From Alistipes sp. (lineage in GTDB: Bacteria > Bacteroidota > Bacteroidia > Bacteroidales > Rikenellaceae): a stretch of DNA of 64,000 bases. A program made the translations under genes and the position numbers. The stretch spans positions 1 to 64,000 of the forward strand of contig JAFZEX010000021.1 in assembly GCA_017560425.1 (NCBI GenBank), read 5' to 3'. Shown here piece by piece: positions 7,862-18,400 of the stretch (the stretch's first letter is position 1; every line of letters starts with the position of its first letter). The notes under the pieces were generated by a model. The model did no database searches. It saw only the letters and a program-made list of their open reading frames with translations, and had not been told where the DNA came from.

Positions 7862-9538
7862 TTACTCGAGATACTTACCCCAATCCGAATTAGCATACGC
7901 CTCCTCGCAACCCGTTGGAACAATAAGATTCTCAAATTCCCCAAAAGAGTTATTAATTCGTGGTGGAATTCTAGAGCAACAAATGATTGTCTTTATGTTA
8001 CATTCCATAAAAGCAGTCCAACCTATATCTACAGCGCCCTCTCCAATGGTTATATTTGCAAGGTTTCTACACCCCCGAAATGCCTGTTTTCCAATGGTTG
8101 TAACATTGCTTGGTATTACTACATTAGTAAGGCTTTTGCAACAACAAAAAGCAGCATTCCCAATTGTTGTAACGCCATCTCCAATAATTATATTTGCAAT
8201 GCGTTCACAGGCCATAAATGATTCATTACCAATTGTTGTTATACTGTTTGGTATAACTACATTTTCTAGACTCTCACAACACACAAACGCTTTATCCCCA
8301 ATAGATGTCACACTAGTAGGAATGGTTATATCTCTAAGTTTTTTGCAAATGTAAAAAGATTCGGCACCTATTGTCTTGACACCATTATGGATAGTTACAG
8401 TTTCCAATTCTTTACATTCATTAAATGCACTATTTCCAATTGTTGTTACATTATTCCCAATAGTGATATTATGTATGGGGCATTTAGAGAAAGCCCTATA
8501 TCCAATCGTTGACACATCGTTAGGTATTGTGTATTTGTGGAGTTTAGCAGGTGCAAATGAATTTAGAACGCCATCAATAATTAAACATCGTCCATCTTGT
8601 GATGAAAACTTCCCTTTAAATTCAGATAATTTAAAACAAGATTCGAATGCACATTCTTCAATGTCCATTACACTATTAGGTATGGTTATACTAGTTATGC
8701 CACACGCACGGAACGCACTCTTACCGATTGTAGTTAAACTATTGGATAGAGTTATGCTTATAAGACTAAAACAATATTTGAATGCCTCTGCCCCAATTGC
8801 GATAACACTGTCCGGAATAGTTATACTCTTAATTCTTTCGCAATAGTAGAATGCATTATCTCCAATTGTCTTTACGTTCTTGCCAATTACTATTTCTTCT
8901 AAACCTTCACAATGAGAAAATGCACGCTCTCCAATAGATATCACACTATTGGGAATAAGTATATTGGTCAGTTTTTTACAACCTTCTAATGCACCTCGCA
9001 TAATATCAGTTACATTATTACTGATAGATATATTTGTTAAACTAGTGCAACCGTAGAAAGATTCCTCTCCAATAGATATTACGCTATTAGGAATATTGAT
9101 GCTTATAAGATTTGTACAATTAGAAAATGCTCTATTCCCTATAGATGTAACAGAATTAGGAATCGTATAGTCGGTAATACCTACTCTTGCAAATGATACT
9201 AATTTCCCGTTTTGAATTAAGCAACGTCCATCTACTGAGGAAAATTTACCTCTAAAATTTTCAAGGTTAGTACAACCAACAAATACACGGTCATCAATTG
9301 ACTCTACACTATCCGGAATCAATATGCTTGTAAGGTCTTTATTAGATATAGATAATAATCCACATAGCTTTGTTATCGGCTTTTCAAAGATAATTTCGCC
9401 GTTAATGTGATATGTGTTTGATAATATTTTAGCATCAAATGAATTTGGAAAAAATCCTAATATCTTTCGATTTGTTGTAGTGTACTTAATGATACATAAT
9501 TTATTATTCGTCAAGTCTGCAGAGATAAGTTTTGCCAT
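7862..9538 (-). CDS. BspA-type leucine-rich-repeat protein
   Basis: The 558 residues are mostly LRR_5/BspA-type repeats of about 23 residues (pattern TSIGxxAFxxCxxLxxIxIPNSV), with some 15-18 copies. Two similar non-LRR modules interrupt them (FRGKFSSVDGRCLIQNGKL and FKGKFSSQDGRCLIIDGVL), each followed by a new LRR run. The C terminus has the usual BspA cap. No signal peptide is visible at the annotated start, so its location is uncertain. These proteins usually bind host or bacterial surface ligands. The gene is much richer in A+T than its neighbours and lies between an intact gene and a broken copy of its 3' end, which suggests acquisition or rearrangement here. Confidence 0.9.
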   Translation of the reverse strand: MAKLISADLTNNKLCIIKYTTTNRKILGFFPNSFDAKILSNTYHINGEIIFEKPITKLCGLLSISNKDLTSILIPDSVESIDDRVFVGCTNLENFRGKFSSVDGRCLIQNGKLVSFARVGITDYTIPNSVTSIGNRAFSNCTNLISINIPNSVISIGEESFYGCTSLTNISISNNVTDIMRGALEGCKKLTNILIPNSVISIGERAFSHCEGLEEIVIGKNVKTIGDNAFYYCERIKSITIPDSVIAIGAEAFKYCFSLISITLSNSLTTIGKSAFRACGITSITIPNSVMDIEECAFESCFKLSEFKGKFSSQDGRCLIIDGVLNSFAPAKLHKYTIPNDVSTIGYRAFSKCPIHNITIGNNVTTIGNSAFNECKELETVTIHNGVKTIGAESFYICKKLRDITIPTSVTSIGDKAFVCCESLENVVIPNSITTIGNESFMACERIANIIIGDGVTTIGNAAFCCCKSLTNVVIPSNVTTIGKQAFRGCRNLANITIGEGAVDIGWTAFMECNIKTIICCSRIPPRINNSFGEFENLIVPTGCEEAYANSDWGKYLE

Positions 9539-9568
9539 AGTGTCGTGAGCATTTTATTTTCATCTACA

Positions 9569-9595
9569 CAAAGGTAGTGATTTTTTACAAAGATA
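9569..9595 (-). promoter_or_regulatory. Two -7-like boxes before the LRR gene
   Basis: On the minus strand TATCTTTG (9595-9588) and TACCTTTG (9576-9569) both match TAnnTTTG and precede the start at 9538. The rest of 9596-9786 holds nothing I can identify. Confidence 0.4.
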
Positions 9596-9786
9596 GATGC
9601 ACTATTTTGTAAAAATCTTTGGGGGCATAACGGGTGCAACAACACTCAATCTAAGGCTATCCGCACTCCCCTGATCGCATCGTAACCCCACTTCAAGGCA
9701 AACTACTATCTAAGCTAAACAACACTCCACACAGCACATAAATAAGCCGAAACAAACATCATCACTACACTCATCAAACCGCATAC

Positions 9787-9820
9787 AAAAAAGGAGCAAA
9801 CCCGAAGGTCTGCTCCTTTC
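9787..9820 (-). terminator. Intrinsic terminator of the GGGtGRT operon
   Basis: On the minus strand the stem GGAGCAGACC/GGTTTGCTCC (one G-T pair) is followed by TTTTTT, 26 bases after the stop codon at 9846. Confidence 0.85.
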
Positions 9821-9845
9821 ATCGTATTCTAAACCAATCAGTTGA

Positions 9846-10844
9846 TTAGTTCATCGCCTGCTGGATAGCTACTGCAATCGCAACAGTTGCACCTACCATA
9901 GGGTTGTTACCCATACCGAGGAAGCCCATCATCTCAACGTGTGCTGGTACTGATGAAGAACCTGCGAACTGTGCGTCAGAGTGCATACGACCCATAGTGT
10001 CGGTCATACCGTATGATGCTGGACCTGCGCCCATGTTATCTGGGTGCAAAGTACGGCCGGTACCACCACCTGAAGCTACTGAGAAGTACTTCTTACCAGC
10101 GAGCGTACGCTCCTTCTTGTAAGTACCTGCTACAGGGTGCTGGAAGCGTGTAGGGTTAGTAGAGTTACCAGTGATTGATACGTCTACGTCCTCCTTCCAC
10201 ATCACTGCAACGCCCTCGCGAACGTCGTCTACGCCGTAGCAACGTACCTTAGCACGAAGACCATCAGAGTAAGCGATAGTCTCAACCTCGTGTACCTCAC
10301 CTGTGTAGTAGTCGAACTCTGTGCGAACATATGTAAAGCCGTTGATACGTGAGATGATCTTTGCAGCGTCCTTACCCAAACCGTTAAGGATTACGCGCAA
10401 TGGGTTCTTACGTACGCGGTTAGCCATCTCAGCGATCTTGATAGCGCCCTCAGCAGCAGCGAATGACTCGTGACCAGCCAAGAATGCGAAGCACTGAGTC
10501 TCCTCACGGAGAAGACGTGCAGCGAGGTTACCGTGGCCGATACCCACCTTACGGTCCTCAGCTACTGAACCGTTGATACAGAATGCCTGAAGACCCTCGC
10601 CGATAGCCTCAGCAGCGTCAGCAGCATTTGTGCAGCCCTTCTTAATTGCGATAGCAGCGCCTACAACGTAAGCCCACTTAGCGTTCTCGAAGCAGATAGG
10701 CTGAGTCTCCTCACACATCTTGTAAGGGTCGATGCCCTTCTCGTCGCAGATAGCCTTAGCCTCCTCGATTGACTTGATACCATATTGTGCAAGCACAGCG
10801 TTGATCTTCTCGATTCTGCGCTCGAAGCTCTCAAATAATGCCAT
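9846..10844 (-). CDS. GGGtGRT protein (conserved, function unknown)
   Basis: The protein is recognised by its signature SVASGGGTGRTLHP (about residues 254-267) and a Gly/Met-rich C terminus with HVEMMGFLGMGNNPMVGAT. Its function is not established. The N-terminal half is soluble and helical. It lies 45 bases downstream of the NifU-like gene; this pairing is common in anaerobic Bacteroidota and Firmicutes genomes, which suggests a shared role, perhaps around iron-sulfur chemistry (inference). Codon use is strongly biased to GGT/CGT/AAC/GTA-type codons, as in highly expressed genes. A terminator follows. The 3' end exists again as a broken copy at 7469-7735. Confidence 0.9.
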   Translation of the reverse strand: MALFESFERRIEKINAVLAQYGIKSIEEAKAICDEKGIDPYKMCEETQPICFENAKWAYVVGAAIAIKKGCTNAADAAEAIGEGLQAFCINGSVAEDRKVGIGHGNLAARLLREETQCFAFLAGHESFAAAEGAIKIAEMANRVRKNPLRVILNGLGKDAAKIISRINGFTYVRTEFDYYTGEVHEVETIAYSDGLRAKVRCYGVDDVREGVAVMWKEDVDVSITGNSTNPTRFQHPVAGTYKKERTLAGKKYFSVASGGGTGRTLHPDNMGAGPASYGMTDTMGRMHSDAQFAGSSSVPAHVEMMGFLGMGNNPMVGATVAIAVAIQQAMN

Positions 10845-10889
10845 AATTTTCCTGAAATTTAATGGTTAATAACTCTGAACGCCCTCCGA

Positions 10890-11582
10890 TTACTCGTGAC
10901 GAGGATCGATATACTTAACAGCATCCTTGAAGCGGCCGTATGAGCCCTTTGCCTTCTCCAATGCCTCTGCTGGCTCGATGCCCTTCTTGATGAAGTCCAT
11001 CATCTTGCCGAGGTGTACGAACTCGTAGCCGATAACCTCGTCGTTCTGGTCGAGTGCCATGCGTGTGCAGTAGCCCTCAGCCATCTCGAGGTAGCGAGTA
11101 CCCTTAGCGTTAGTACCGAACATTGTACCTACCTGTGAGCGAAGACCCTTACCAAGATCCTCCAATGATGCGCCGATTACGAGGCCACCCTCAGAGAATG
11201 CTGACTGTGTACGACCGTAAACAATCTGCTTGAAGAGCTCACGCATAGCTGTGTTGATAGCGTCGCAAACGAGGTCAGTGTTCAATGCCTCAAGGATAGT
11301 CTTGCCAGGAAGAATCTCAGAAGCCATTGCTGCTGAGTGAGTCATACCTGAGCAGCCGATAGTCTCTACCAAAGCCTCCTCGATGATACCGTTCTTAACG
11401 TTGAGAGTAAGCTTACATGCACCCTGCTGTGGAGCGCACCAGCCAATACCGTGGGTAAGACCAGAGATATCCTTAATCTCCTTTGCACGTACCCATTTTC
11501 CCTCCTCTGGGATAGGTGCAGACTCGTGGTTAGCACCCTTCTTCACGCAGCACATCTGCTGAACTTCGTGTGAGTAAATCAT
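10890..11582 (-). CDS. NifU-like iron-sulfur scaffold-family protein
   Basis: This is an IscU/NifU N-terminal-type protein of 230 residues, longer than IscU (about 130). The scaffold-like cysteines appear in GIGWCAPQQGACKL and VETIGCSGMTHSAAM, with additional N-terminal Cys in QQMCCVKK. It is the first gene of a two-gene unit with the GGGtGRT protein. A dedicated scaffold or carrier function is likely by family, but no client protein is known from the sequence. Codon use indicates high expression. Confidence 0.88.
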   Translation of the reverse strand: MIYSHEVQQMCCVKKGANHESAPIPEEGKWVRAKEIKDISGLTHGIGWCAPQQGACKLTLNVKNGIIEEALVETIGCSGMTHSAAMASEILPGKTILEALNTDLVCDAINTAMRELFKQIVYGRTQSAFSEGGLVIGASLEDLGKGLRSQVGTMFGTNAKGTRYLEMAEGYCTRMALDQNDEVIGYEFVHLGKMMDFIKKGIEPAEALEKAKGSYGRFKDAVKYIDPRHE

Positions 11583-11647
11583 AGTCTTAAATGTTTTTAG
11601 TTATTGTGTTATATTGCTATATTTCTCTGTCAAAAGCAAAAACCGTC

Positions 11648-11678
11648 GCAAAGGTACAAAATATAAATATATAAAGCA
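11648..11678 (-). promoter_or_regulatory. Promoter of the NifU-like/GGGtGRT operon
   Basis: Minus-strand -7 box TACCTTTG (11655-11648) and -33 TTG (11678-11676), 20 bases apart. This is one of the best promoter matches in the window and agrees with the high-expression codon use of the operon. Confidence 0.65.
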
Positions 11679-11799
11679 ATTAAGAGTTTGTAATTTTTTT
11701 AAAAAATGTATTCGCCCTGCACAAGGAAGTTGCCGAACAAAGCTACTTTGTCGTTATGCTTGCCTAAAATTAGCTTTTGTTATACAACCTCAAACAAAA

Positions 11800-11831
11800 T
11801 GTGGGTATCGATAATTTTACCGATACCCACA
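11800..11831 (-). terminator. Intrinsic terminator behind the TonB receptor
   Basis: The perfect stem TGTGGGTATCG/CGATACCCACA with a 10-base loop is followed on the minus strand by TTTTG, 20 bases after the stop codon at 11851. Confidence 0.75.
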
Positions 11832-11850
11832 CCTAAAATATTGATTTTGC

Positions 11851-14800
11851 TTAGAATACCACTCTTATGCCGAGTTGCATGTGCCAGCGTGACATTACGT
11901 CATCGACGGTGTATTGAGCGCCCTTGAACTCGTAGACAGGGCGGTAGCCGCCATCAACAGCCACAAGGTCGGTCACTGCCACGGGCGAGAGCGTCCAGTT
12001 CGATGTGCGGTGCACCAAGCCCCACGAGCGTGATAGCAGGTTGCCAAGGTTAAGCACGTCGAGCGAGAGCTCTATGCGCCTATCGCTCTTGCTCGAGAAG
12101 TAGAACGACTGAGCAAGATGCAGGTCGATGCGATTGACAAATGGCAACGAGTGTGAGTTGCGCTCGGCAAACTTGCCACGGTTGCGGCTTAGGTAGCCAT
12201 CTGCTTTGATGTAGTCGTTGAAGGCTGCTGCCGAGGAGTCGTTGGCCCACAGCATGGTTGCCATCTCCTCCTCTGTTGGTATGTAAATCAGCGAGTTACC
12301 CTTGTATGAGTCGCCATTAACATCTACCTTGCCCTTGGCGTAGGTTAGCGAGTAGTGCTCGCCCGAGTGGCCGTTGTAAAGCAACATGAAGTTAGTGCCG
12401 TAGTTGCCATAGCGGCGTGAGTATGATAGCGATGCCACAACCTTGTGTGGGAACTCGTAAACCGAGTTGCTCAATGCAGGGTTGTTGCTATCTACGGCGT
12501 AGTTGCGACCCCAATTCGACGACGACTGCGCCGAGATGCCGTCGTTGATGCTCTTCGCCTCGGAGTAGGTGTATGCCGCCGTTAGGCGCAAGCCCTCGAG
12601 GGCGTAGCTAAAGTTATACTCTGCACGTGCTGTTGCCGACCATGAGTAGCCCTTGTGGGTGTTGCTGATGAGGTATACTGCCGAGTACTCCTTAGTTGTT
12701 GAGTTGTAGTACGTTGCCGACGATGTCGAGCCCTCGCCACCTACCCATAGCTTCTCGCCATTGTCGCTTGCCACGAGGTTTTCCACGAAGAGGTTGTTTA
12801 TGCCCTTGGTGTAGTCGCCATCGAGGCTTAGGCGCAAGCCTCTATATTGGTAGTCGATGCCCGCAGCAGCACGGAACACCTGAGGATAGCGGAAGTCCTT
12901 GGCAACGATGTCGATAGATGGGTTGCTCATGATGCCCACGCTCTCGGGGTTGAGGCTGAAGGCGGGTGTCTCGGCAGGGTTGTTCACCGTAACGCTCATC
13001 GAGCGCATGCCGTTGTTCTGATAGCAGTTCGAGAGCCACACAAATGGCGAGCGACCGGTGTAGATGCCGGCGCTGGCACGTAGCTTAAGACCCTCGGCGA
13101 TGCTTCCCTCATAGCCTATGCGTGGTGATATAAGTACCTGAGTGCGAGGGATATTGCCTGTTGCGGTGTTTGCCCTCTTTGCAAAGTCGCTGGCGTTAAA
13201 CGCCTCGTTTACACCTGGCGTGTCGAACATCACGGGGATATCGATGCGAAGGCCCGCAGTGAACTTGCCATCGCCGCTAAGGTATACCTCGTCCTGTGCA
13301 TACACAGCAAACTGACCCGTAGTCATCGGTGGGTTTGGCTTGCCATCGGCAAAGTAGCCATACTGATACTTCGAGGCGTTGTCGGCGAGGAAGTCGTCGA
13401 GGTTGTTGTAGGTATATGTGCCTCGTGCATTTGCCATATATAGGTTGTTGGCACGATATATCTCGTTCGACGTACCTATGGTGATATGGTTGTTATCGGC
13501 GATAAACAAGAAGTCGTCGCCAAAGATAAATACATCCTGCTTGAGCATGTTGCAACCCGAGTAGGGGTTTGTGCCTATTGTCGCCGAGCCTGTGCCACGC
13601 TCGCCAAGACCATTTATTATCACCGCAGGTAGGCTCTCGTCGGTAAGTCTGCCATCCTCGAGACGTGTGTAGCCGAGGCGTAGGGTGTTCACCTTGTTGT
13701 TTTTCGAGGTGTTGAGCTCTGCCACTAAAGAGTGTGTGCGGTTGATGTTGGTGTACTCAGCCCCCGTGAAGTAGAATGCCTGGTTGGTGTTCGACGAAGC
13801 ATCAGCGTCGGCATGTAGCATGTTGTAGCGCAACGATAGGTGGTTGTGGCGGTTGATGTTCCAGTCGAGGCGTGCCACTGCCGAGCCCGTGAGTGCCTTG
13901 ATGAGGCTCTCGCCATAGCCGCCACCATCATATCCCGTGAGGGCGTAGTAGCGCTCAGAAATTTTTTGTGCCTCCTCTATGCTAAGTGCCGAGTTGCCCA
14001 TGGCGGGGTAGTTTGTCGATGGGGTAGTGTTGCGGTTGAACTCGCCCGCAACAAAGAAGAAGAGCTTGTTCTTGATGATAGGGCCACCGAGCGTCACGCC
14101 GTAGATGTTGGTCGCCTGCTCCGATAGGTGCTTTCGCTCTGCCACATCTGCGCCTGGCGTTGTGCCCCAGAAGTGCTCATTATTATAATATGTATATGCC
14201 GAGCCTCGAAACTCGTTGTCGCCCGAGCGTGTCACGGCATTTATCGCACCTCCTGTAAATCCGCTCTCTCGAACATTCACCGTTGCCGTAGATATAGATA
14301 CTGCGCCCACAGCGTCGATAGGAATAGGGTTTGCCTTTGTTAGCGAGCCCGTCATGCCTGTTGTGCCAAGACCATAGATGTCGGCAGAGGATGTGCCGTC
14401 GATGGTGAAGGCGTTGTAGCGTGTGCTCTGACCGCCGAGGATTATGCCTCCTGCCGCTGGTGATACGGCTGTGGACATTAGGTTTGTAAGGTCGTAAATA
14501 GAGCGGTCAATCGAAGGGATAGTCTCAATCTCGTTGCGTAGGAATGTGTCAGACGATAGGCTCTTCGATGATGCCGATATTACGATGTCTTCGACCTTGA
14601 TAGCCGCCTCGGTAAGCTCCACAATAAGTTCGGCGTTGTTGCCAATGCCAAGCATGATGTCGGTGACTACCACGTCGTTGTAGCCTATAAATGATATTGT
14701 TACGTTGTAGGGGCCTCCCACACGCATTCCGCTAATTGCGAAGTGTCCCTCACCATTAGATGTGGTACCATAGTTGGTGCCCGAGGGCGTGTGTGTGGCT

Positions 14801-14928
14801 ACGATTGTAGCGCCAGGGAGTGGTTTGTCGTTAGTTGTTACACGGCCACGTACAGACGAGGTGGTAACCTGTGCCGATGCCACTGCCACGACAAGAAGCA
14901 GTGCGACACTCAAAAGCAGTCGCTTCAT
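11851..14928 (-). CDS. Oar-like TonB-dependent outer-membrane receptor
   Basis: A signal peptide (MKRLLLSVALLLVVAVASAQ) is followed by a carboxypeptidase-regulatory-like domain (about 20-105: VRGRVTTNDKPLPGATIVAT), a plug region (about 120-230, with SIDRSIYDLTNLM and TRYNAFTIDG) and a large barrel with Tyr/Asn-rich strands, ending in an aromatic residue (VVF). Plug motifs resemble the Oar/OmpA-like TonB receptors of Bacteroidota rather than SusC. No SusD partner is adjacent. Such receptors import or export unknown substrates, sometimes peptides. The start was taken at 14928 because an upstream in-frame ATG (14949) would add MSLNPFN before the signal peptide. Confidence 0.9.
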   Translation of the reverse strand: MKRLLLSVALLLVVAVASAQVTTSSVRGRVTTNDKPLPGATIVATHTPSGTNYGTTSNGEGHFAISGMRVGGPYNVTISFIGYNDVVVTDIMLGIGNNAELIVELTEAAIKVEDIVISASSKSLSSDTFLRNEIETIPSIDRSIYDLTNLMSTAVSPAAGGIILGGQSTRYNAFTIDGTSSADIYGLGTTGMTGSLTKANPIPIDAVGAVSISTATVNVRESGFTGGAINAVTRSGDNEFRGSAYTYYNNEHFWGTTPGADVAERKHLSEQATNIYGVTLGGPIIKNKLFFFVAGEFNRNTTPSTNYPAMGNSALSIEEAQKISERYYALTGYDGGGYGESLIKALTGSAVARLDWNINRHNHLSLRYNMLHADADASSNTNQAFYFTGAEYTNINRTHSLVAELNTSKNNKVNTLRLGYTRLEDGRLTDESLPAVIINGLGERGTGSATIGTNPYSGCNMLKQDVFIFGDDFLFIADNNHITIGTSNEIYRANNLYMANARGTYTYNNLDDFLADNASKYQYGYFADGKPNPPMTTGQFAVYAQDEVYLSGDGKFTAGLRIDIPVMFDTPGVNEAFNASDFAKRANTATGNIPRTQVLISPRIGYEGSIAEGLKLRASAGIYTGRSPFVWLSNCYQNNGMRSMSVTVNNPAETPAFSLNPESVGIMSNPSIDIVAKDFRYPQVFRAAAGIDYQYRGLRLSLDGDYTKGINNLFVENLVASDNGEKLWVGGEGSTSSATYYNSTTKEYSAVYLISNTHKGYSWSATARAEYNFSYALEGLRLTAAYTYSEAKSINDGISAQSSSNWGRNYAVDSNNPALSNSVYEFPHKVVASLSYSRRYGNYGTNFMLLYNGHSGEHYSLTYAKGKVDVNGDSYKGNSLIYIPTEEEMATMLWANDSSAAAFNDYIKADGYLSRNRGKFAERNSHSLPFVNRIDLHLAQSFYFSSKSDRRIELSLDVLNLGNLLSRSWGLVHRTSNWTLSPVAVTDLVAVDGGYRPVYEFKGAQYTVDDVMSRWHMQLGIRVVF

Positions 14929-15003
14929 GTTAAAAGGATTTAGGGACACTATTTATGTGTCAGGTTAGAGATTTAGGTAATGCTTTTTCGAGCATTTCGA
15001 GTG

Positions 15004-15011
15004 CAAATATA
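15004..15011 (-). promoter_or_regulatory. -7 box of the TonB receptor gene
   Basis: TATATTTG on the minus strand, 76 bases before the start codon. The rest of 15012-15370 is AT-rich (about 70 percent) and holds a small GGTATTTATACC palindrome (15071-15082) but no recognisable RNA gene or ORF. Confidence 0.45.
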
Positions 15012-15372
15012 CAAAATTTTTCTTATCAAATCCTCGCTGCAAAATAATTTTTTCGATAAGCGCAAAAAGAGGTATTTATACCTATTGTTCAAAGAATATA
15101 AAAACGTATAATAAAACTATAAAGCACAATTGGAATATTGTCTAAATGCGAGAAATATATCTATAAAATCGGGTTGATTTTCGAGTGCGCAAGAAAGTAA
15201 AAAATAGCATAATCAATAAATATGCAACAAGGGGTGTGGGGTGGTCCTTTTATATATAAAAACTGCCGTTTTATGTGGTATTTTGATTGCTTTTGCCTCG
15301 GGGTGTTAATTGATAAATTATGGGCATGTTGATAAAATTCGAAAAATGTTGAAAAAAAAAGAGTGACAATCT

Positions 15373-15402
15373 TTGCTAATCCAAATTAAAAGTTTATCTT
15401 TG
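15373..15402 (+). promoter_or_regulatory. Promoter of the susCD-like operon
   Basis: -33 TTG at 15373-15375 and -7 TATCTTTG at 15395-15402, 19 bases apart. It leaves a leader of about 85 bases before the SusC start. Confidence 0.7.
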
Positions 15403-15492
15403 TGCAATACTTTTGCCCGGATTTGAACCAGTCCGAGCGGAATAAGTTGAAACTTTAATAACTTTATACAAAACTTTATTCACTTAAAACTA

Positions 15493-18400
15493 ATGCTTAT
15501 GGTTAGAAAAGTTGTACTATCAATGGTTGCAACTCTGGTCTTGGGCTGCTTCGGCGTTTTCGCACAAGGTCAGAAAGTTACCGGTACAGTGACCGATGAG
15601 ACTGGTACGCCAGTCATCGGAGCAGCGGTTGTAGTCGAGGGCACTTCTCGAGGAACTACTACCGACGTTGCCGGAAAGTATGAGATCCTAGCTTCTGCTA
15701 ATGGTAACTTGGTATTCTCGTACCTTGGTTACAAGTCGCAGACGGTAGCTGTCTCAGGTCGTACTACAGTTGATGTAGTGCTTGTAACAGATTCTGAGCA
15801 GATCGAAGAGGTCGTTGTACAGGCCTTCGGTGTTGCTAAGAAGGAGGCCTTCACAGGTTCTGCTGCAACACTTAAGTCAGACGACCTTGCGAAGACTCAG
15901 TCTTCAAACATCGCTAACGCTCTTCAGGGTAAGGTAGCGGGTCTTCAGACATCACAGGGTTCAGGTTCTCTTGGTTCAGAGCCTACAATCCGTATCCGTG
16001 GTATCGGTTCTATCAACGCTGGTAACGATCCATTGTGGGTTGTTGATGGCGTGCCTTACGAGGGTGATAAGAACAATATCAACATGGCCGATGTTGAGAC
16101 TATGACCGTCTTGAAGGATGCTGCATCTAACGCACTTTATGGTGCTCGTGGTGCTAACGGTGTTATCATGATTACTACTAAGCGTGCTAAGGCGGGTGAC
16201 GCTCGCGTTAATTTCGACGCTAAGTGGGGTGTGAACATGGCTGCACGTCAGCTTTATGACTACACACGTAACCCAGGTCAGTACTATGAGATGCACTACT
16301 CAGCATTGAAGAACTACTACATGAATCCTCCTAAGAGCGAGGATCCTGCTGAGCAGGTTGCTCCACTTCCTGAGCACGAGGCTCACTTGAAGGCTAACGA
16401 GGCAATGCTTGCTTCTGGTGAGGGTGGTCTTGGTTACAATGTTTATACTGTACCTGCAGGTCAGACTCTTATCGGTACTGATGGTAAGTTGAACCCTAAC
16501 GCTACTCTTGGTCGCAAGTTCACTTACAAGGGTCAGGAGTACTACGTAACTCCAGACGATTGGTATGATGAGTTGTACGATCCTTCATTCCGTCAGGAGT
16601 ACAACGTATCTATCGCTGCTGCTACTGAGAAGTCTAACTTCTTCGCATCATTCGGTTATTTGAACAACAACGGTATTACCGATGGTTCAAACATGTACCG
16701 TTACACTGCACGTTTGCGTGCTGACTACCAGGCTAAGAAGTGGTTGAAGGTTGGTGCTAACATGAGCTACACTAACTTCAGCTGGTTCGGTGCTTCATCT
16801 TCTAACGAGGGTGACGGTTCTACAGGTGACGTATTTGCTGCAGTAGCTGACATGGCTCCTATCTATCCTGTTTACATTCGCGATGGCGAGGGTAACATCA
16901 TGTACGAGGATAACAAGGCTGGTCACGGCTACTATGGTAAGGATTACGATGAGAAGTGGCCTATCTACGATACCGGTGACGGTCGTACTTGGGGTCTTAC
17001 TCGTTTCTCTGGCTCAATGTCTAACCCATTGCAGAACATTTGGTTGGACGAGGCTAACTCTGAGGGTAACGCATTCTCTGTAAACGGTTATGCTGACTTT
17101 ATCCTTTACGAGGGTCTTAAGCTTACTATCAATGGTGCTGTAACTATCGATGAGACACGTACTACATCAATGAAGAACCCATACTATGGTCAGTTCGTTC
17201 CTAACGGTGGTATCGTTTCTAAGGCTCACGGTCGTTCTTACAACCACAACTTGCAGCAGTTGTTGACTTACTCTAAGGCATTCGGTGCTAACGAGGAGCA
17301 TCAGCTCGACTTGTTGCTCGGTCACGAGACTTACAACCTCCGTTCTTACTCTTTGAGCGGTTCTAAGTCTAACATCTATTCTACTGATAACCTTGAGCTT
17401 AACGGTGCTGTTGTTGATGGTAAGAGCTCTGCTTCATCATTCGGTGAGTACGTAAACGAGGGTTACTTCTTCCGTGCTATGTACGAGTATGATGGCCGCA
17501 TCTTCGCATCTGCATCATATCGTCGTGACGCATCTTCACGTTTCCACCCAGATCACCGTTGGGGTAACTTCTGGTCAGTTGGTGGTGCATGGATCATCAA
17601 CCGTGAGAACTGGTTCAACGCGCCTGTATTTAATATGTTGAAGCTTAAGGTTTCTTATGGTTCACAGGGTAACGATGCTATCGGTATGTACAAGTACACT
17701 GACCTCTACTCTGTAACTAACGACGGTAACGACGGTATCTCTATCATGTTCGGTTCTAAGGGTAATCCTAACATCACATGGGAGACTAACGGTAACCTCA
17801 ACCTTGGTGCTGAGTTCGGTTTGTGGCAGGATCGCTTGAGCGGTAGCGTTGATTTCTTCTATCGTAAGACCACTGACATGTTGTTCTCTGTACCTGTAGC
17901 TCCAACTTTGGGTTACACTTCATACTACGACAACATTGGTGATATGGCTAACACTGGTATCGAGATCGTGTTGAACGGTGATATCGTTCGTCGCAAGGAT
18001 CTTGTATGGTCAGTAAACGCTAACCTCACTTGGGTTAAGAATAAGGTATTGTCTTTGCCAGAGTCTCGTAAGGACCGTGTTGTTGATGGTCACGAGGGTT
18101 TCATCAGCGGTTCTATCTTCGTTGGTGAGGGTCTTCCACTCAACACTCTTTACATTCCTGAGTACGCAGGTGTAAATCCTGAGACAGGTATGTCACAGTG
18201 GATGTTCTACACTAAGGATGATATCAAGGATGAGAATGGTGTTGTAACTATCCCTGCTGGTTGGTCAGTTCAGGAGGACTACTCACTCGTAGGTTCTACT
18301 CCTGAGGCTCGTAAGCTCTACGACTCTACATTGGCTGACGTATTCGGTGGTTTCGGCACATCGTTGTATGCTTACGGTTTCGACCTCTCTATCGCATTCG

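Noticed and set aside
15012..15370. Riboswitch or small RNA in the AT-rich gap before susC
   Set aside because: Only a small GGTATTTATACC palindrome and A/T runs are visible; no conserved aptamer pattern could be recognised.
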